Both the position numbers and the translations under genes were made by a program. A stretch of DNA of 64,000 bases, from assembly GCA_903923395.1 (NCBI GenBank), contig CAIXXM010000083.1, positions 1-64,000 of the forward strand, in the 5' to 3' direction. Positions 15,102-23,484 of this stretch are shown piece after piece. The stretch is from an uncultured Acidobacteriia bacterium (GTDB lineage: Bacteria > Acidobacteriota > Terriglobia > Bryobacterales > Bryobacteraceae). Every line of letters starts with the position of its first letter. Positions within the stretch are counted from its first letter, which is position 1. The notes under the pieces are model-generated. The model was not told the DNA's origin. It ran no database searches and worked only from the letters and a program-made list of their open reading frames with translations.

Positions 15102-17258
15102 CTAAGATTGACTTCCGAGTAAGTCGCTGAAATCGGGATCTCCGGCTTCTTTTTTGGACTTGGCCGGGGGTGTCTGTTCTTCCTTTGGCTGTCTTTGTCT
15201 TTGCTGGTCATGTTGTGTCCACTCCTCTGCTTGATAGCCCGCATTGGCGAGTCCGCCGGTGAGATCCTGTACGCCATCGCGCAGCTTTCCCGCGAGATTG
15301 GGATCGCTCGAATGAAGAGATACATGTACGTCCCCCGCATTTTGCGAAATATGGATGCGAACGTCCCTCGCACCATCTGGAGTGAATTCGAGTGAGAGCG
15401 ACTTCATTGGAGCGGGCGCTGTGATTTTCTCCGGCACCAGCGGTTCAGTTAGTGCTGGGGCTTTCGCGGGTAAGTCGGGAAGTGGAGCTGGCGGCTTTGG
15501 GCTTGCGGCCTCTACTTGAGGCACAGGTATCGCAGCGGCGGCCTGCGGGAAGGTTACTGCCTGCACGGGGCTCGTCGGATGATCCTTCGTTACTTCATAG
15601 AGATGCGGAAGCACGGGTTCGGGGATAGGGTTTGGCTTCTTGTCTTCAGTAGCATTCGCGTTGATCGGTGTGAGCTTGAGGTCAACTGCGCGCTCCATAT
15701 GAGGGGATGGAGTCGCGGAATCAGTATTAGTCACTGGTAAGTCTGGAGTGTTCGCAGCCTCTTGCCGGGATGGGGTTGCGTTGTTTTTCTCTGCTGCGGG
15801 CGGGGCTGCTTGTTGAGGCGGTGCTGGTTGAGGCGGTGCTTGTTGAGGTCGTTCTGGTGTGGTGACAGAAACAGTTTCCCCTTTGGCCACCTGCGGAACC
15901 GGTTCGATTTGTCGTTTGTGGGCCGCTGAGTTATAGGGGACTGGTGCGGGCTGTTTCCGCGTTGTATTGAGGCGGGCTCCAGAGTTAGTTAGTCCGGGAA
16001 GGTCGGGGGTAGGGCCTTCGCTTAACGGTGCTGGTGTGGGTTGTTGCGCCTGTGACTGGGGATTATCCGCAGTTGGGCTGGGCACCGCGAGGGGTAGCGT
16101 TAGACTTGGCCCAGGATCTTGCGTGCGGACCGCGGCTGTCTGGACCGGAAGTTGTTCAGGCTGCTCGACGGCGCGGGATTCGGATTGTGCGGGCTCTGCT
16201 GGTGTGATCTTGTGGATGTTAGACAATCTTTTCGGAGCGGCTGGGGTGGAGGCGCATGCACTTGTGGGTGGTTGCGATCGCTTCTGTGATTCGGGAAGTT
16301 CCGGTTCTTTAGTTACTGGCGTGGCAGACAGATGGCGCAATGTCTCGGTCGAGTGGACTTGAACGGGCTGTTGAGGTATAACGTCGACTTGTTCCTCTGG
16401 GGAGATTACTGTGCACTGGCCTGGGTCCCGCGTTGCATTCAGAGTAGCCTTACTTGCGTGCGTCGAGATGACAGGGGTCTCGCGTGGAATGCTCTGTGTC
16501 GCGTTCGAACTTTGTTCTGTTTGTTTGACTGGATCGGGTACTGGTCTTACATCATTATTCGTCCGTTGAGGAGCAAAGTGCATCGGCACTTTCTCTGCTG
16601 TTCGAGCTGGCACTACGCTTATCCGGAAATCTTGGAAATGTGTTACTTGCGACACGCTGGTTGGCCGCCCCTGGAAGAGTGAGTCGTTGAGTTCGGGGGT
16701 CTGCGGCAGTACCGGCTTCCATGCGACTTCCTGCTCATATTCCGGGGCTTGCGTTGGGACATTCAATTCAGTGTTCGATGGGGATGGCTCTGGAGTTTCG
16801 CGAACTGCCGAGTGCAGAACCCAGTGGGTCGGTTCCTCCGGACTAACGACGGGCTTAGTTTCCTGCACTGGTTGCAATGGAACTGCTGGTATCCTCTCCG
16901 CCTGGGGTTGCTTTGTGGATGGGTCCGGTTGTAACTCCGCTTGCTGTTGTCTTTTCCCGTGAGCTTGGATATGGCTGATTTCAACCGCGACTGCGGGTGC
17001 CGTTATGGTTTTTGTTTGGGTCGCGGAGATCGTCGTAGCAACTTGGGGAGGTATCAGGGTTGCCGCGACCGGGTTCGCGGTGGCTGGCGACGGTTGCTCC
17101 GGAAGCAACGAGACCAACGCATTCGGGCTACTCTCCATTTCCGCGAGTACTGACGCGAACGCCGCTTGCAGGGGAAACGCCGTCGGAGCAGCATGCGTGT
17201 ATGCGCCGCTAACGGTCACGCCAACAGCCAGCGCCCCAATGGTTACGTTTCCAGTCAC
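15102..17258 (-). CDS. fliK: Hook-length control protein FliK
   Basis: 718 residues, long for FliK. Most of it (about 50-600) is a low-complexity Pro/Gln/Thr/Ala/Glu-rich region suited to a molecular ruler. Residues about 615-690 resemble the FliK C-terminal domain (SLEFTPDGARDVRIHIS, then LAGKLRDGVQDLTGGLANAG), which contacts FlhB to switch export specificity. The start is a GTG at 17258 without a clear ribosome binding site, so the first residues are uncertain. It is the first gene of the minus-strand hook/export series and is preceded by a sigma-28-like promoter at 17400-17426. Confidence 0.85.
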   Translation of the reverse strand: MTGNVTIGALAVGVTVSGAYTHAAPTAFPLQAAFASVLAEMESSPNALVSLLPEQPSPATANPVAATLIPPQVATTISATQTKTITAPAVAVEISHIQAHGKRQQQAELQPDPSTKQPQAERIPAVPLQPVQETKPVVSPEEPTHWVLHSAVRETPEPSPSNTELNVPTQAPEYEQEVAWKPVLPQTPELNDSLFQGRPTSVSQVTHFQDFRISVVPARTAEKVPMHFAPQRTNNDVRPVPDPVKQTEQSSNATQSIPRETPVISTHASKATLNATRDPGQCTVISPEEQVDVIPQQPVQVHSTETLRHLSATPVTKEPELPESQKRSQPPTSACASTPAAPKRLSNIHKITPAEPAQSESRAVEQPEQLPVQTAAVRTQDPGPSLTLPLAVPSPTADNPQSQAQQPTPAPLSEGPTPDLPGLTNSGARLNTTRKQPAPVPYNSAAHKRQIEPVPQVAKGETVSVTTPERPQQAPPQPAPPQQAAPPAAEKNNATPSRQEAANTPDLPVTNTDSATPSPHMERAVDLKLTPINANATEDKKPNPIPEPVLPHLYEVTKDHPTSPVQAVTFPQAAAAIPVPQVEAASPKPPAPLPDLPAKAPALTEPLVPEKITAPAPMKSLSLEFTPDGARDVRIHISQNAGDVHVSLHSSDPNLAGKLRDGVQDLTGGLANAGYQAEEWTQHDQQRQRQPKEEQTPPAKSKKEAGDPDFSDLLGSQS

Positions 17259-17399
17259 GCCGGATCACAGGGCAGTCCGGGTGCCAAAGGGTTGCTGCTG
17301 AAAATGAACCGCTTAGGGTTCAGGCTACCGGCAGGAATTTGCCATCCACGCCAATGAGTGCCATTATTTTGCCGATGTCGTTACTTCGCCTCATTGGTC

Positions 17400-17426
17400 T
17401 TATCGGCATGTTGTCCCATCTTTTGA
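17400..17426 (-). promoter_or_regulatory. Candidate sigma-28 promoter upstream of fliK
   Basis: The minus strand reads TCAA (17426-17423), 15 bases, then GCCGATAA (17407-17400), a perfect FliA -10 element with a three-of-four -35 core. Transcription would begin near 17393, about 135 bases before the fliK GTG. The 230-base gap between fliK and flgF holds no gene. Confidence 0.6.
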
Positions 17427-17451
17427 GGAATTTATCCGCTTTTTGGTTTTC

Positions 17452-17465
17452 GGCCAGTGACCTGC
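17452..17465 (+). promoter_or_regulatory. Weak sigma-54-like promoter candidate before flgF
   Basis: GG at 17452-17453 and GC at 17464-17465 have the 10-base spacing required by sigma-54 (CGGCCAGTGACCTGCTT). The -24 box lacks the T of TGGCAC and the -12 box reads CTGCT. A start near 17477 would leave a very short leader to the flgF ATG at 17490. A sigma-54 activator gene lies at the left end of the locus, which makes this plausible but not proven. Confidence 0.3.
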
Positions 17466-17489
17466 TTGAGGATCACTCGGAAGCTAGCT

Positions 17490-18224
17490 ATGGACGGCAT
17501 TTCAGTAATCGCAGCAAGCGGCATGAAAGCGCGCCTCGAATCCCTCGAGATGCTCGCGAACAACCTCGCCAACGTGGAAACGGGTGGCTTCAAGGCCGAT
17601 AGGGAAGCCTACAGCCTTTACCTGAGCGCGGAGGCAGGGACAGACCCGGCCTTCGACGGGACCGGAACCGCTCCCGTGATCGAGTCCCACTGGACCGATT
17701 TTTCGCAGGGAAATCTTCGGGAAACATCGAATCCTCTCGACGTTGCTTTGGATGGGGATGGCTTTTTGGCAATCCAAACCAAATCGGGCACGCGTTACAC
17801 GAGGAACGGGAATTTGCGGCTGTCGCCGGCCGGGGTATTGACGGCGCAGGATGGGAGCCCGGTGCTCACCGCAACCGGCGGCCAGATCACCTTGCAGACG
17901 GGTCAGCCCGTGGAGATTCTGAAGGACGGTACGGTGCAGCAGCGGGGAAGGAACGCTGGCAAACTCCAGCTAGCCTCTTTTGACCGCAGCGCGGTGAACA
18001 AGGAAGGCGTTAGTTATTACGCGGCCGCTCCAAATGCCCAGCCCAAAGCCGCAACCGCACAGGTTCTGCAGGGTAAGTTGGAGCAATCGAATACCGGACC
18101 TGCGGAATCGGCGGTCCGGCTGATTTCTATCATGCGGCAATTCGAGATGTTGCAAAAGGCATTAACCATCGGTAATGACATGAACCGCAAGGCGATTGAT
18201 GAGGTCGCCAAAGTTACTGCTTAA
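17490..18224 (+). CDS. flgF: Flagellar basal-body rod protein FlgF
   Basis: About 244 residues. The N-terminal rod motif (ASGMKARLESLEMLANNLAN), the central NPLDVALDGDGFLAIQT and the C-terminal helix (AVRLISIMRQFEMLQKAL) place it with proximal rod proteins; the order with flgG next supports FlgF. The start is taken as the ATG at 17490, with CGGAAG seven bases upstream; a GTG at 17457 would add eleven residues of no rod character. First gene of the flgF-flgG-flgA-flgH-flgI-flgJ operon, divergent from fliK. Confidence 0.94.
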   Translation: MDGISVIAASGMKARLESLEMLANNLANVETGGFKADREAYSLYLSAEAGTDPAFDGTGTAPVIESHWTDFSQGNLRETSNPLDVALDGDGFLAIQTKSGTRYTRNGNLRLSPAGVLTAQDGSPVLTATGGQITLQTGQPVEILKDGTVQQRGRNAGKLQLASFDRSAVNKEGVSYYAAAPNAQPKAATAQVLQGKLEQSNTGPAESAVRLISIMRQFEMLQKALTIGNDMNRKAIDEVAKVTA

Positions 18225-18239
18225 GGGGAAGAAGGACTT

Positions 18240-19031
18240 ATGATCAGGGCACTTTACAGCGCGGCGAGCGGAATGAACGCGCAACAGCTGAATATCGATA
18301 ATATCGCGAATAACCTGGCCAATGCCAACACTGTGGGTTATAAGAGCCGCAGAGCATCCTTCCAGGATCTGCTTTATCAGAACATGGTGGCACCGGGTTC
18401 CTCGGCTGGCGCACAGACCGTGGTGCCGACCGGCCTGCAACTGGGTTTGGGTACGCGCGCGGCAACCAATGAAATCATGTTTCAACAGGGTGATTTCGCA
18501 TCCACCGGAAATCCGCTCGACCTTGTGATTCAGGGGAATGGATTTTTCCAGATACGCCGCTCGACTGGTGATGTCGCATATACCCGAGCCGGAAATTTCC
18601 ACCTGGATGCGAGCGGCAATATCGTGACATCTGATGGCGATCAGCTGGATCCGCAGATCACAATTCCCGCCACCGCACAATCCGTTAGCATTGCAGCTGA
18701 TGGAACGGTAAGTTATCAGGTGGCCGGGCAGACAGCGTCGCAGACGGCTGGCCAGATCACCCTGGCGAACTTTCAGAACCCTTCGGGCCTGAACTCCATC
18801 GGCCGGAATCTCTTGCAACCGACCACAGCTTCCGGTGATCCCGTTGTCGGCGTTCCCGGTGGCACCGAGGGTATGGGTTCTCTTCTACAAGGTTATACAG
18901 AGAGCTCAAATGTCAGCATTGTGAATGAGTTCATCAATATGATCAGCAGCCAGCGCGCCTACGAAGCGAATTCCAAGGTGGTGAAGGCTGCGGATGATAT
19001 GTATCAGATGGTAAATAACATCACCCGGTAA
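18240..19031 (+). CDS. flgG: Flagellar distal rod protein FlgG
   Basis: 263 residues, the standard FlgG length. It begins MIRALYSAASGMNAQQLNID and ends with SNVSIVNEFINMISSQRAYE, both diagnostic. The segment YKSRRASFQDLLYQNM, typical of FlgG rather than FlgF, follows the first helix. It forms the distal rod through the peptidoglycan and outer-membrane rings. It starts 15 bases after flgF with GGGGAAG as ribosome binding site. Confidence 0.97.
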   Translation: MIRALYSAASGMNAQQLNIDNIANNLANANTVGYKSRRASFQDLLYQNMVAPGSSAGAQTVVPTGLQLGLGTRAATNEIMFQQGDFASTGNPLDLVIQGNGFFQIRRSTGDVAYTRAGNFHLDASGNIVTSDGDQLDPQITIPATAQSVSIAADGTVSYQVAGQTASQTAGQITLANFQNPSGLNSIGRNLLQPTTASGDPVVGVPGGTEGMGSLLQGYTESSNVSIVNEFINMISSQRAYEANSKVVKAADDMYQMVNNITR

Positions 19032-19037
19032 ACGGCT

Positions 19038-19928
19038 ATGAAGATGCTGCTTGGTCTCTTTCCGGCGCTGTTATCTGCTGCCTGTCTTTCTGTAACGGGA
19101 GACCGCATTGTCGCTTCGGATCTATACCCGGCAATTCCATCTTTTGTCTCGATAGCGCCCACTACAGTGGTGGGTTATTCGCCGGAACCGGGTGTAGTGC
19201 GAAACCTAAGTCGTGGTGAGTTACTCTCTTTCGCGCATTCGCATGGTTTGGCTTTGGAGGATGCGCCGGAAGTCTGCGTCATTATTCCGATGGCGGGGAT
19301 TCTGCAGCCTGCCGCACTCTCTGCGGCCATGCGGAGGGTTCTTCCCGCAGGTGCGGAGCTTGAGATTCTTGAGACGACGCAGGCGGCCGTTCCAACAGGT
19401 ACGATCACGTTCACCCTCGATGGCATTGAGCCACCCCAGCCTGCCGATCCGTCCGCACAGTTATGGAAAGGGTATGTGACTTACGCGGGTTCGAGGAAAT
19501 TTCGTATTTGGGCGCGGGTACGGGTTTCTGTGATTCGTCCAGAACTGGTGGCACTTCGGGCTTTGCGTCAGGGCGATACGCTCACCGCGGATGCGGTAAG
19601 TGTCGAGCCCCGCCGTGGTTCGCTTCGCCCCGACGTCGCCGTGAGAACGCTGGAGGAAGCAATCGGACTCAAGCTTTTGAAGTCCATCCGCGAGGGCGAA
19701 AAGATTTCGGCTGCGCAGCTTTCCCCGCCGGTCAAAGTACACCGCGGGGATCCCGTGAAGGTCGAAGTCATCAACGGCCCGGCGCACCTGCTGTTGAGCG
19801 CGATCGCGGAAGGGAACGCACGCGAAGGAGACATCGTTCAGCTGCGCAATCCATCCACAGGGAAAACCTTCTCTGCCCGGCTTGAACCCGGCGGTAAAGC
19901 AGTCATCGCCTTGAGCAAAATTCCATGA
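19038..19928 (+). CDS. flgA: Flagella basal body P-ring formation protein FlgA
   Basis: 296 residues. An N-terminal signal peptide (about 1-18) precedes a variable region and a C-terminal SAF domain (about 155-296) with LVALRALRQGDTLTADAV and VHRGDPVKVEVINGPAHLL. FlgA is the periplasmic chaperone for FlgI assembly into the P ring. Its gene overlaps flgH by four bases (ATGA), and flgH and flgI follow, which matches the function. Confidence 0.93.
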   Translation: MKMLLGLFPALLSAACLSVTGDRIVASDLYPAIPSFVSIAPTTVVGYSPEPGVVRNLSRGELLSFAHSHGLALEDAPEVCVIIPMAGILQPAALSAAMRRVLPAGAELEILETTQAAVPTGTITFTLDGIEPPQPADPSAQLWKGYVTYAGSRKFRIWARVRVSVIRPELVALRALRQGDTLTADAVSVEPRRGSLRPDVAVRTLEEAIGLKLLKSIREGEKISAAQLSPPVKVHRGDPVKVEVINGPAHLLLSAIAEGNAREGDIVQLRNPSTGKTFSARLEPGGKAVIALSKIP

Positions 19929-20626
19929 AACGAACATTAGTTATCCTATTGCTCTGCCTTCCTACGGCAGATGCGGAATCAATCTTCAAGAGGTTGAAGC
20001 CCAAGCCACAGGAACCTTCACCGCTGGATAAGTATCTTTCCACCATTTCCACAGAGGAAGTGAAGCCGCACGAGCCACAACCGGGCTCCCTCTGGACCCC
20101 GTATTCCCACCTTACGGATTCAGCGAGTGATATGCGGGCCAGTGCTCCGGGGGATCTGATTACGGTTGTTGTGTCCGAGGCCACGAATGTGGTTGCGACC
20201 GGTACGAGCAGCACACAGAGGACCTCCAGTGCCAGCGCGGCAGTAACATCACTTGCCGGCGTGAAGTCGGCAACCGGGGCGCTTGCCAACTTGGCGAATT
20301 CCTCTGGAGCACAGAAGCTGGATGCCAAGGGGACGACGACCCGGCAGACCAGCTTGACTTCCACACTGACCGCCCATGTGGTACGGATTCTTCCGGGAGA
20401 GTTGATGCTGATCGAAGGTTCGAAGAGTCTGCAGGTGAACTCCGAACAACAGATCGTGACTGTTCGTGGTCTGGTTCGCCGCGCGGATATCACCACGGGG
20501 AACACCGTCGCATCCCAGAGCGTGGCGGACGTGGAAATTAAGGTAAACGGCAAGGGGATTGTGGGTGATGCCATCCGCCGCCCGAATGTAATTTATCGCA
20601 TACTCCTGGGACTGCTTCCCTTCTAA
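19925..20626 (+). CDS. flgH: Flagellar L-ring protein FlgH
   Basis: 233 residues. FlgH features: GSLWTPYSHLTDSASDMRA, PGDLITVVVSEATN, VRILPGELMLIEGSKSL, and the end NVIYRILLGLLPF. It forms the outer-membrane bushing of the rod. The signal sequence has a Cys at residue 11 inside the hydrophobic stretch and an apparent cleavage site near TADA-E; there is no good lipobox at the cleavage point, so lipid anchoring, usual for FlgH, is uncertain here. It overlaps flgA and lies four bases before flgI. Confidence 0.95.
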   Translation: MKRTLVILLLCLPTADAESIFKRLKPKPQEPSPLDKYLSTISTEEVKPHEPQPGSLWTPYSHLTDSASDMRASAPGDLITVVVSEATNVVATGTSSTQRTSSASAAVTSLAGVKSATGALANLANSSGAQKLDAKGTTTRQTSLTSTLTAHVVRILPGELMLIEGSKSLQVNSEQQIVTVRGLVRRADITTGNTVASQSVADVEIKVNGKGIVGDAIRRPNVIYRILLGLLPF

Positions 20627-20629
20627 TTT

Positions 20630-21748
20630 ATGTTGCTGCGTAGAGTCTTTCTTCTTCTCCTGGGTACGTTGCCTCTCGTGGCAGCTGTGAATGCTTCCAC
20701 GAATGGGACGACTCGCCTCAAGGAATTGATCAGCATTGAGGGTATTCGCGAGAACCAGCTTGTCGGCTATGGTGTCGTCGTGGGCTTGAATGGCACCGGT
20801 GACAAACGCCAAACCGTATTCAGCACGCAGAGTTTGACGAACATGTTGGAGCGTATGGGCATCACCGTATCGCCCACAGCGATTCGTGTCGCGAACACCG
20901 CGTCCGTAATGTTGACTGCAACGCTGCCAGCATTTGCGCAACCAGGTACGAAGATTGATGTGACTGCCTCGGCGGTGGGGGACAGTACGAATCTGCAGGG
21001 AGGCATTTTATTGATGACGTCCCTGCGGGCCGCGAATGGACAGGTTTACGCAGTGGCCCAGGGTCCGGTGGTCACGGGTGGTTTTGTGGCGGGACGGGGC
21101 GGCGGGAACGGCACCACGTTGAATCACCCCACAGTCGGCAGGCTTCCCAATGGGGCCACTGTGGAGCAAGCAGCACCTTCTGTTGCACCAGTATCGAAAA
21201 TCCGCCTGCAACTCCAGCGCGCCGACTTCGCTACTTCAGCCCGGATCGCGGATGCGATTAACGAACATCTGGGAAAGTCTGTCCAGATCGCCCATGCGGA
21301 TAATTCTGCCTTGGTCACCGTGGACACGCCTGCGGAATGGAAGGAACGAATGACAGAATTCATCGCTTCCATCGAAGATTTGAAAGTCACCGTCGATACA
21401 GCCGCCAAGGTGGTTGTGAATGAACGGACTGGCACGATTGTGATGGGAAAGGACGTGCGTATCTCGCCCGTTGCGATTCTTCATGGCGGGCTGACCATCG
21501 AAATTCAAACGAGCTTCGCGGTATCCCAGCCGAATCCATTGAGCGGTGGGACGACGCAGGTGGTTCCGCAGCAATCGGTAGCAGCAAAAGAGGAGAATGC
21601 CAAGAATGTTGTCCTCAAAGAAGGTGCCACCATTGAACAACTCGTGCGCTCTCTCACGGCCATCGGCTCCACGGCAAGGGATATCATCGCGATCCTCCAG
21701 AATCTTAAGGCGGCGGGCGCTCTGGACGCTGAACTGGAGGTGATCTGA
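20630..21748 (+). CDS. flgI: Flagellar P-ring protein FlgI
   Basis: 372 residues, usual length. A signal peptide (about 1-22) is followed by the FlgI opening TTRLKELISIEGIRENQLVGYG and GLNGTGDK, and the protein ends with ATIEQLVRSLTAIGSTARDI. It polymerises as the periplasmic P ring. The stop codon overlaps the flgJ start by one base (TGATG). Confidence 0.98.
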   Translation: MLLRRVFLLLLGTLPLVAAVNASTNGTTRLKELISIEGIRENQLVGYGVVVGLNGTGDKRQTVFSTQSLTNMLERMGITVSPTAIRVANTASVMLTATLPAFAQPGTKIDVTASAVGDSTNLQGGILLMTSLRAANGQVYAVAQGPVVTGGFVAGRGGGNGTTLNHPTVGRLPNGATVEQAAPSVAPVSKIRLQLQRADFATSARIADAINEHLGKSVQIAHADNSALVTVDTPAEWKERMTEFIASIEDLKVTVDTAAKVVVNERTGTIVMGKDVRISPVAILHGGLTIEIQTSFAVSQPNPLSGGTTQVVPQQSVAAKEENAKNVVLKEGATIEQLVRSLTAIGSTARDIIAILQNLKAAGALDAELEVI

Positions 21749-22032
21749 TGACTCTGCAGATGCTGGCACTTTCCCCTTTGAGCGCTGGTGCCGCCAAGGA
21801 CACACCAAAGCAAACAGAAGCCGCCGCCAAAGATTTTGAGGCGCTCCTGTTATCCCAAATGATGCACAGTATGCGGGAAAGCGCTGGCGATTGCTTCGGC
21901 GCAGGCCAGGACCAGGCGATGGACGCGGCGATGGGCATTGCGGAAGAGCAATTCGGGCGCGCCTTGGCTGCGGGTGGCGGTATCGGACTGACCAAGATGG
22001 TCGCCCGCAGCCTCTCCAAGACGGACGTTTAA
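21748..22032 (+). CDS. flgJ: Rod-binding protein, FlgJ N-terminal domain only
   Basis: 94 residues. The rod-binding motif AAKDFEALLLSQMMHSMRES is clear, with the C-terminal QMxxG-type half. The muramidase domain of enterobacterial FlgJ is absent, so another enzyme must open the peptidoglycan. It closes the rod/ring operon; its stop codon overlaps the end of the opposing fliS gene by three bases. Confidence 0.93.
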   Translation: MTLQMLALSPLSAGAAKDTPKQTEAAAKDFEALLLSQMMHSMRESAGDCFGAGQDQAMDAAMGIAEEQFGRALAAGGGIGLTKMVARSLSKTDV

Positions 22033-22460
22033 GCCGCATAAACCTGCGGTAGCACGGAAGAGTCGTGGATTTGCGGATAGGTAGCCGCCTCCACGTGCAC
22101 TTTTTGCACGGTGGGGGTCCAGCCCTCAATTAAGGTGCCCAATAGCTTCTCCACCTCCGCCAGTGGTTCCTCGATCTGTTTTAGGTTTGCCGTAATGAGC
22201 CGTTCCTGCATGTAAGCGTAGAGGGCCCGAAGGCGGCTGGTGAACTCTGGTGCCTGATCATCGTGCAAGGCAGATTGTAGTTCGAGAAGAATCTCGTACG
22301 CGTTCATGATCGCCGCGCCTCTGCGTGCGATTTCGCCCGCCTTTAGAAAACCCCGCGCCTCCACGACGTAAGAAGATGCCTTCTGCAGAAGAAGCCGGAC
22401 CAGCGTTACCGGGTCGGCTGACAGGACAAATTGATCAAAGTAAGTAGTGCTGGGATTCAT
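22029..22460 (-). CDS. fliS: Flagellin export chaperone FliS
   Basis: 143 residues. The family pattern is TYFDQFVLSADPVTLVRLLL, then GAAIMNAYEILLELQSAL and LRALYAYMQERLITANL. FliS binds the flagellin C terminus in the cytoplasm before export and can act as an anti-FlgM factor in some bacteria. Flagellin itself is not in the window. It is transcribed alone on the minus strand, with a sigma-28-like promoter about 125 bases upstream. Confidence 0.93.
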   Translation of the reverse strand: MNPSTTYFDQFVLSADPVTLVRLLLQKASSYVVEARGFLKAGEIARRGAAIMNAYEILLELQSALHDDQAPEFTSRLRALYAYMQERLITANLKQIEEPLAEVEKLLGTLIEGWTPTVQKVHVEAATYPQIHDSSVLPQVYAA

Positions 22461-22584
22461 CGTGAATTCCTTCCTATAGGCGATGCACCTGCGCCACCGG
22501 CAACAGGACCCGGGCGCTCATCGCACGGTAACTGTCCTGTTCTCAATCCACTACACGCCCGGTGAGGGCATCACTCTGATAAAC

Positions 22585-22611
22585 ATATCGGCCCGGATCG
22601 AACTTATTTGA
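22585..22611 (-). promoter_or_regulatory. Candidate sigma-28 promoter of fliS
   Basis: The minus strand reads TCAA (22611-22608), 15 bases, then GCCGATAT (22592-22585). This is almost the same arrangement as upstream of fliK, and predicts a start near 22578 with a leader of about 118 bases before fliS. Confidence 0.58.
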
Positions 22612-22647
22612 ACACTCGCGAAAGATTTCTTTCCGGCCAATCCACCC

Positions 22648-22675
22648 TAAAGTTCCCGACGTTCTTTGCCGATCT
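22648..22675 (+). promoter_or_regulatory. Candidate sigma-28 promoter of the second cheY
   Basis: TAAAGTTC (22648-22655) has the full FliA -35 core TAAA and is followed after a 16-base total spacer by GCCGATCT (22668-22675). The predicted start near 22682 lies just before GAGG (22683-22686) and the cheY ATG at 22691, so the leader would be only about nine bases. Confidence 0.6.
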
Positions 22676-22690
22676 TCCCTTCGAGGTTTT

Positions 22691-23074
22691 ATGACAGCTA
22701 CCGCGCCAATGGACGTACTTATCGTGGATGACTCAGCCGCTATCCGCAAGATCCTGCAGAGAGTCTTGCGCCAAACGGATCTTCCTTTTGGAGATATTCA
22801 GGAGGCGGGAGACGGCACGGAAGCCGTCAATCTGCTGCAAACCAGATCGTTCGGGCTGATTCTCTCTGATATCAACATGCCGGAGATGGACGGGTTGCAG
22901 TTACTCGCGAAGATCCGGGAGATGGAACACATGAAGGGGGTCCCCGTGATCATGATCACGACGGAAGGCGGGCAGGGCAAGGTGATGGAAGCGGTGCAAC
23001 TCGGCGCTTCCGGTTATGTACGGAAGCCCTTTACCGCGGATCAGATCAAAGAGAAGCTCAGCGCAGTTCTCTAA
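22691..23074 (+). CDS. cheY: Chemotaxis response regulator CheY
   Basis: 127 residues, a single receiver domain: LIVDDSAAIRKILQ, phospho-acceptor Asp in ILSDINMPEMDG, Thr in MITTEGG, and Lys in VRKPF. It is closer to canonical CheY than the regulator at 1070-1477, and stands alone next to fliS with its own sigma-28-like promoter. It likely carries the CheA signal to the motor switch. A terminator-like hairpin after it serves the opposing operon. Confidence 0.95.
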   Translation: MTATAPMDVLIVDDSAAIRKILQRVLRQTDLPFGDIQEAGDGTEAVNLLQTRSFGLILSDINMPEMDGLQLLAKIREMEHMKGVPVIMITTEGGQGKVMEAVQLGASGYVRKPFTADQIKEKLSAVL

Positions 23075-23080
23075 CGGGCC

Positions 23081-23112
23081 ACAAAAAGCAAAAGGAGGGC
23101 CGAAGCCCTCCT
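23081..23112 (-). terminator. Rho-independent terminator of the act-cox operon
   Basis: On the minus strand AGGAGGGC, a TTCG loop and GCCCTCCT form an eight-pair hairpin (23112-23093), followed by TTTGCTTTTTGT. The UUCG tetraloop and T-rich tail are typical of an intrinsic terminator. It lies 33 bases after the coxD stop codon. On the plus strand the sequence after the hairpin is GC-rich, so it is directional. Confidence 0.88.
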
Positions 23113-23144
23113 CGCGGGTAACAAATATCTGCTCTCGGGTATGA

Positions 23145-23480
23145 CTAGCGTCCAGGCACGCCCATCCAGGTGCGTGTCCAGATGTCCGTCATGGTGATGA
23201 AGAGCAGCAGAACCAGCGTGAACAAGCCGGTACCAATGACCATCTTGGTCAAGCGGTCACTGTACTTGACGTGCATGAAGTAGAGGATCACGAGCGAAGC
23301 CTTGAACAGGGCGATGCCAATGGCCACGGCGAAGTTGAAAGCGCCGAGGTCCACAGTGGCGACCCAGGCGGTGACAACGGTGAGCACGATCAGCGCCAGA
23401 AAGACGCCGATGTAGACACTCACCGGGACAACGTGATGTTCGTCGTGAGTTTCGACAGATTGATGAGAAGGGTTTGACAT
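23145..23480 (-). CDS. coxD: Cytochrome c oxidase subunit IV
   Basis: About 111 residues. A His-rich polar start is followed by three membrane helices, the pattern of prokaryotic COX IV (SVYIGVFLALIVLTVVTAWV, then FKASLVILYFMHVKYSD). It is a small accessory subunit of the caa3 oxidase. The ATG at 23480 is preferred, with GGGGA ten bases upstream; a start at 23507 would overlap coxC. Last gene of the respiratory operon. Confidence 0.9.
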   Translation of the reverse strand: MSNPSHQSVETHDEHHVVPVSVYIGVFLALIVLTVVTAWVATVDLGAFNFAVAIGIALFKASLVILYFMHVKYSDRLTKMVIGTGLFTLVLLLFITMTDIWTRTWMGVPGR

Positions 23481-23484
23481 TGCT

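Noticed and set aside
15102-17258. Pro/Gln-rich stretches as a tandem repeat or invading element
   Set aside because: The low-complexity region is part of one uninterrupted FliK frame with a recognisable C-terminal domain; no exact repeat unit was found.
17351-17378. GCCGATGT on the plus strand as a sigma-28 promoter for flgF
   Set aside because: The -35 region (CCAA with 16-base spacing) is poor and the site faces the stronger fliK promoter; kept only as a note.
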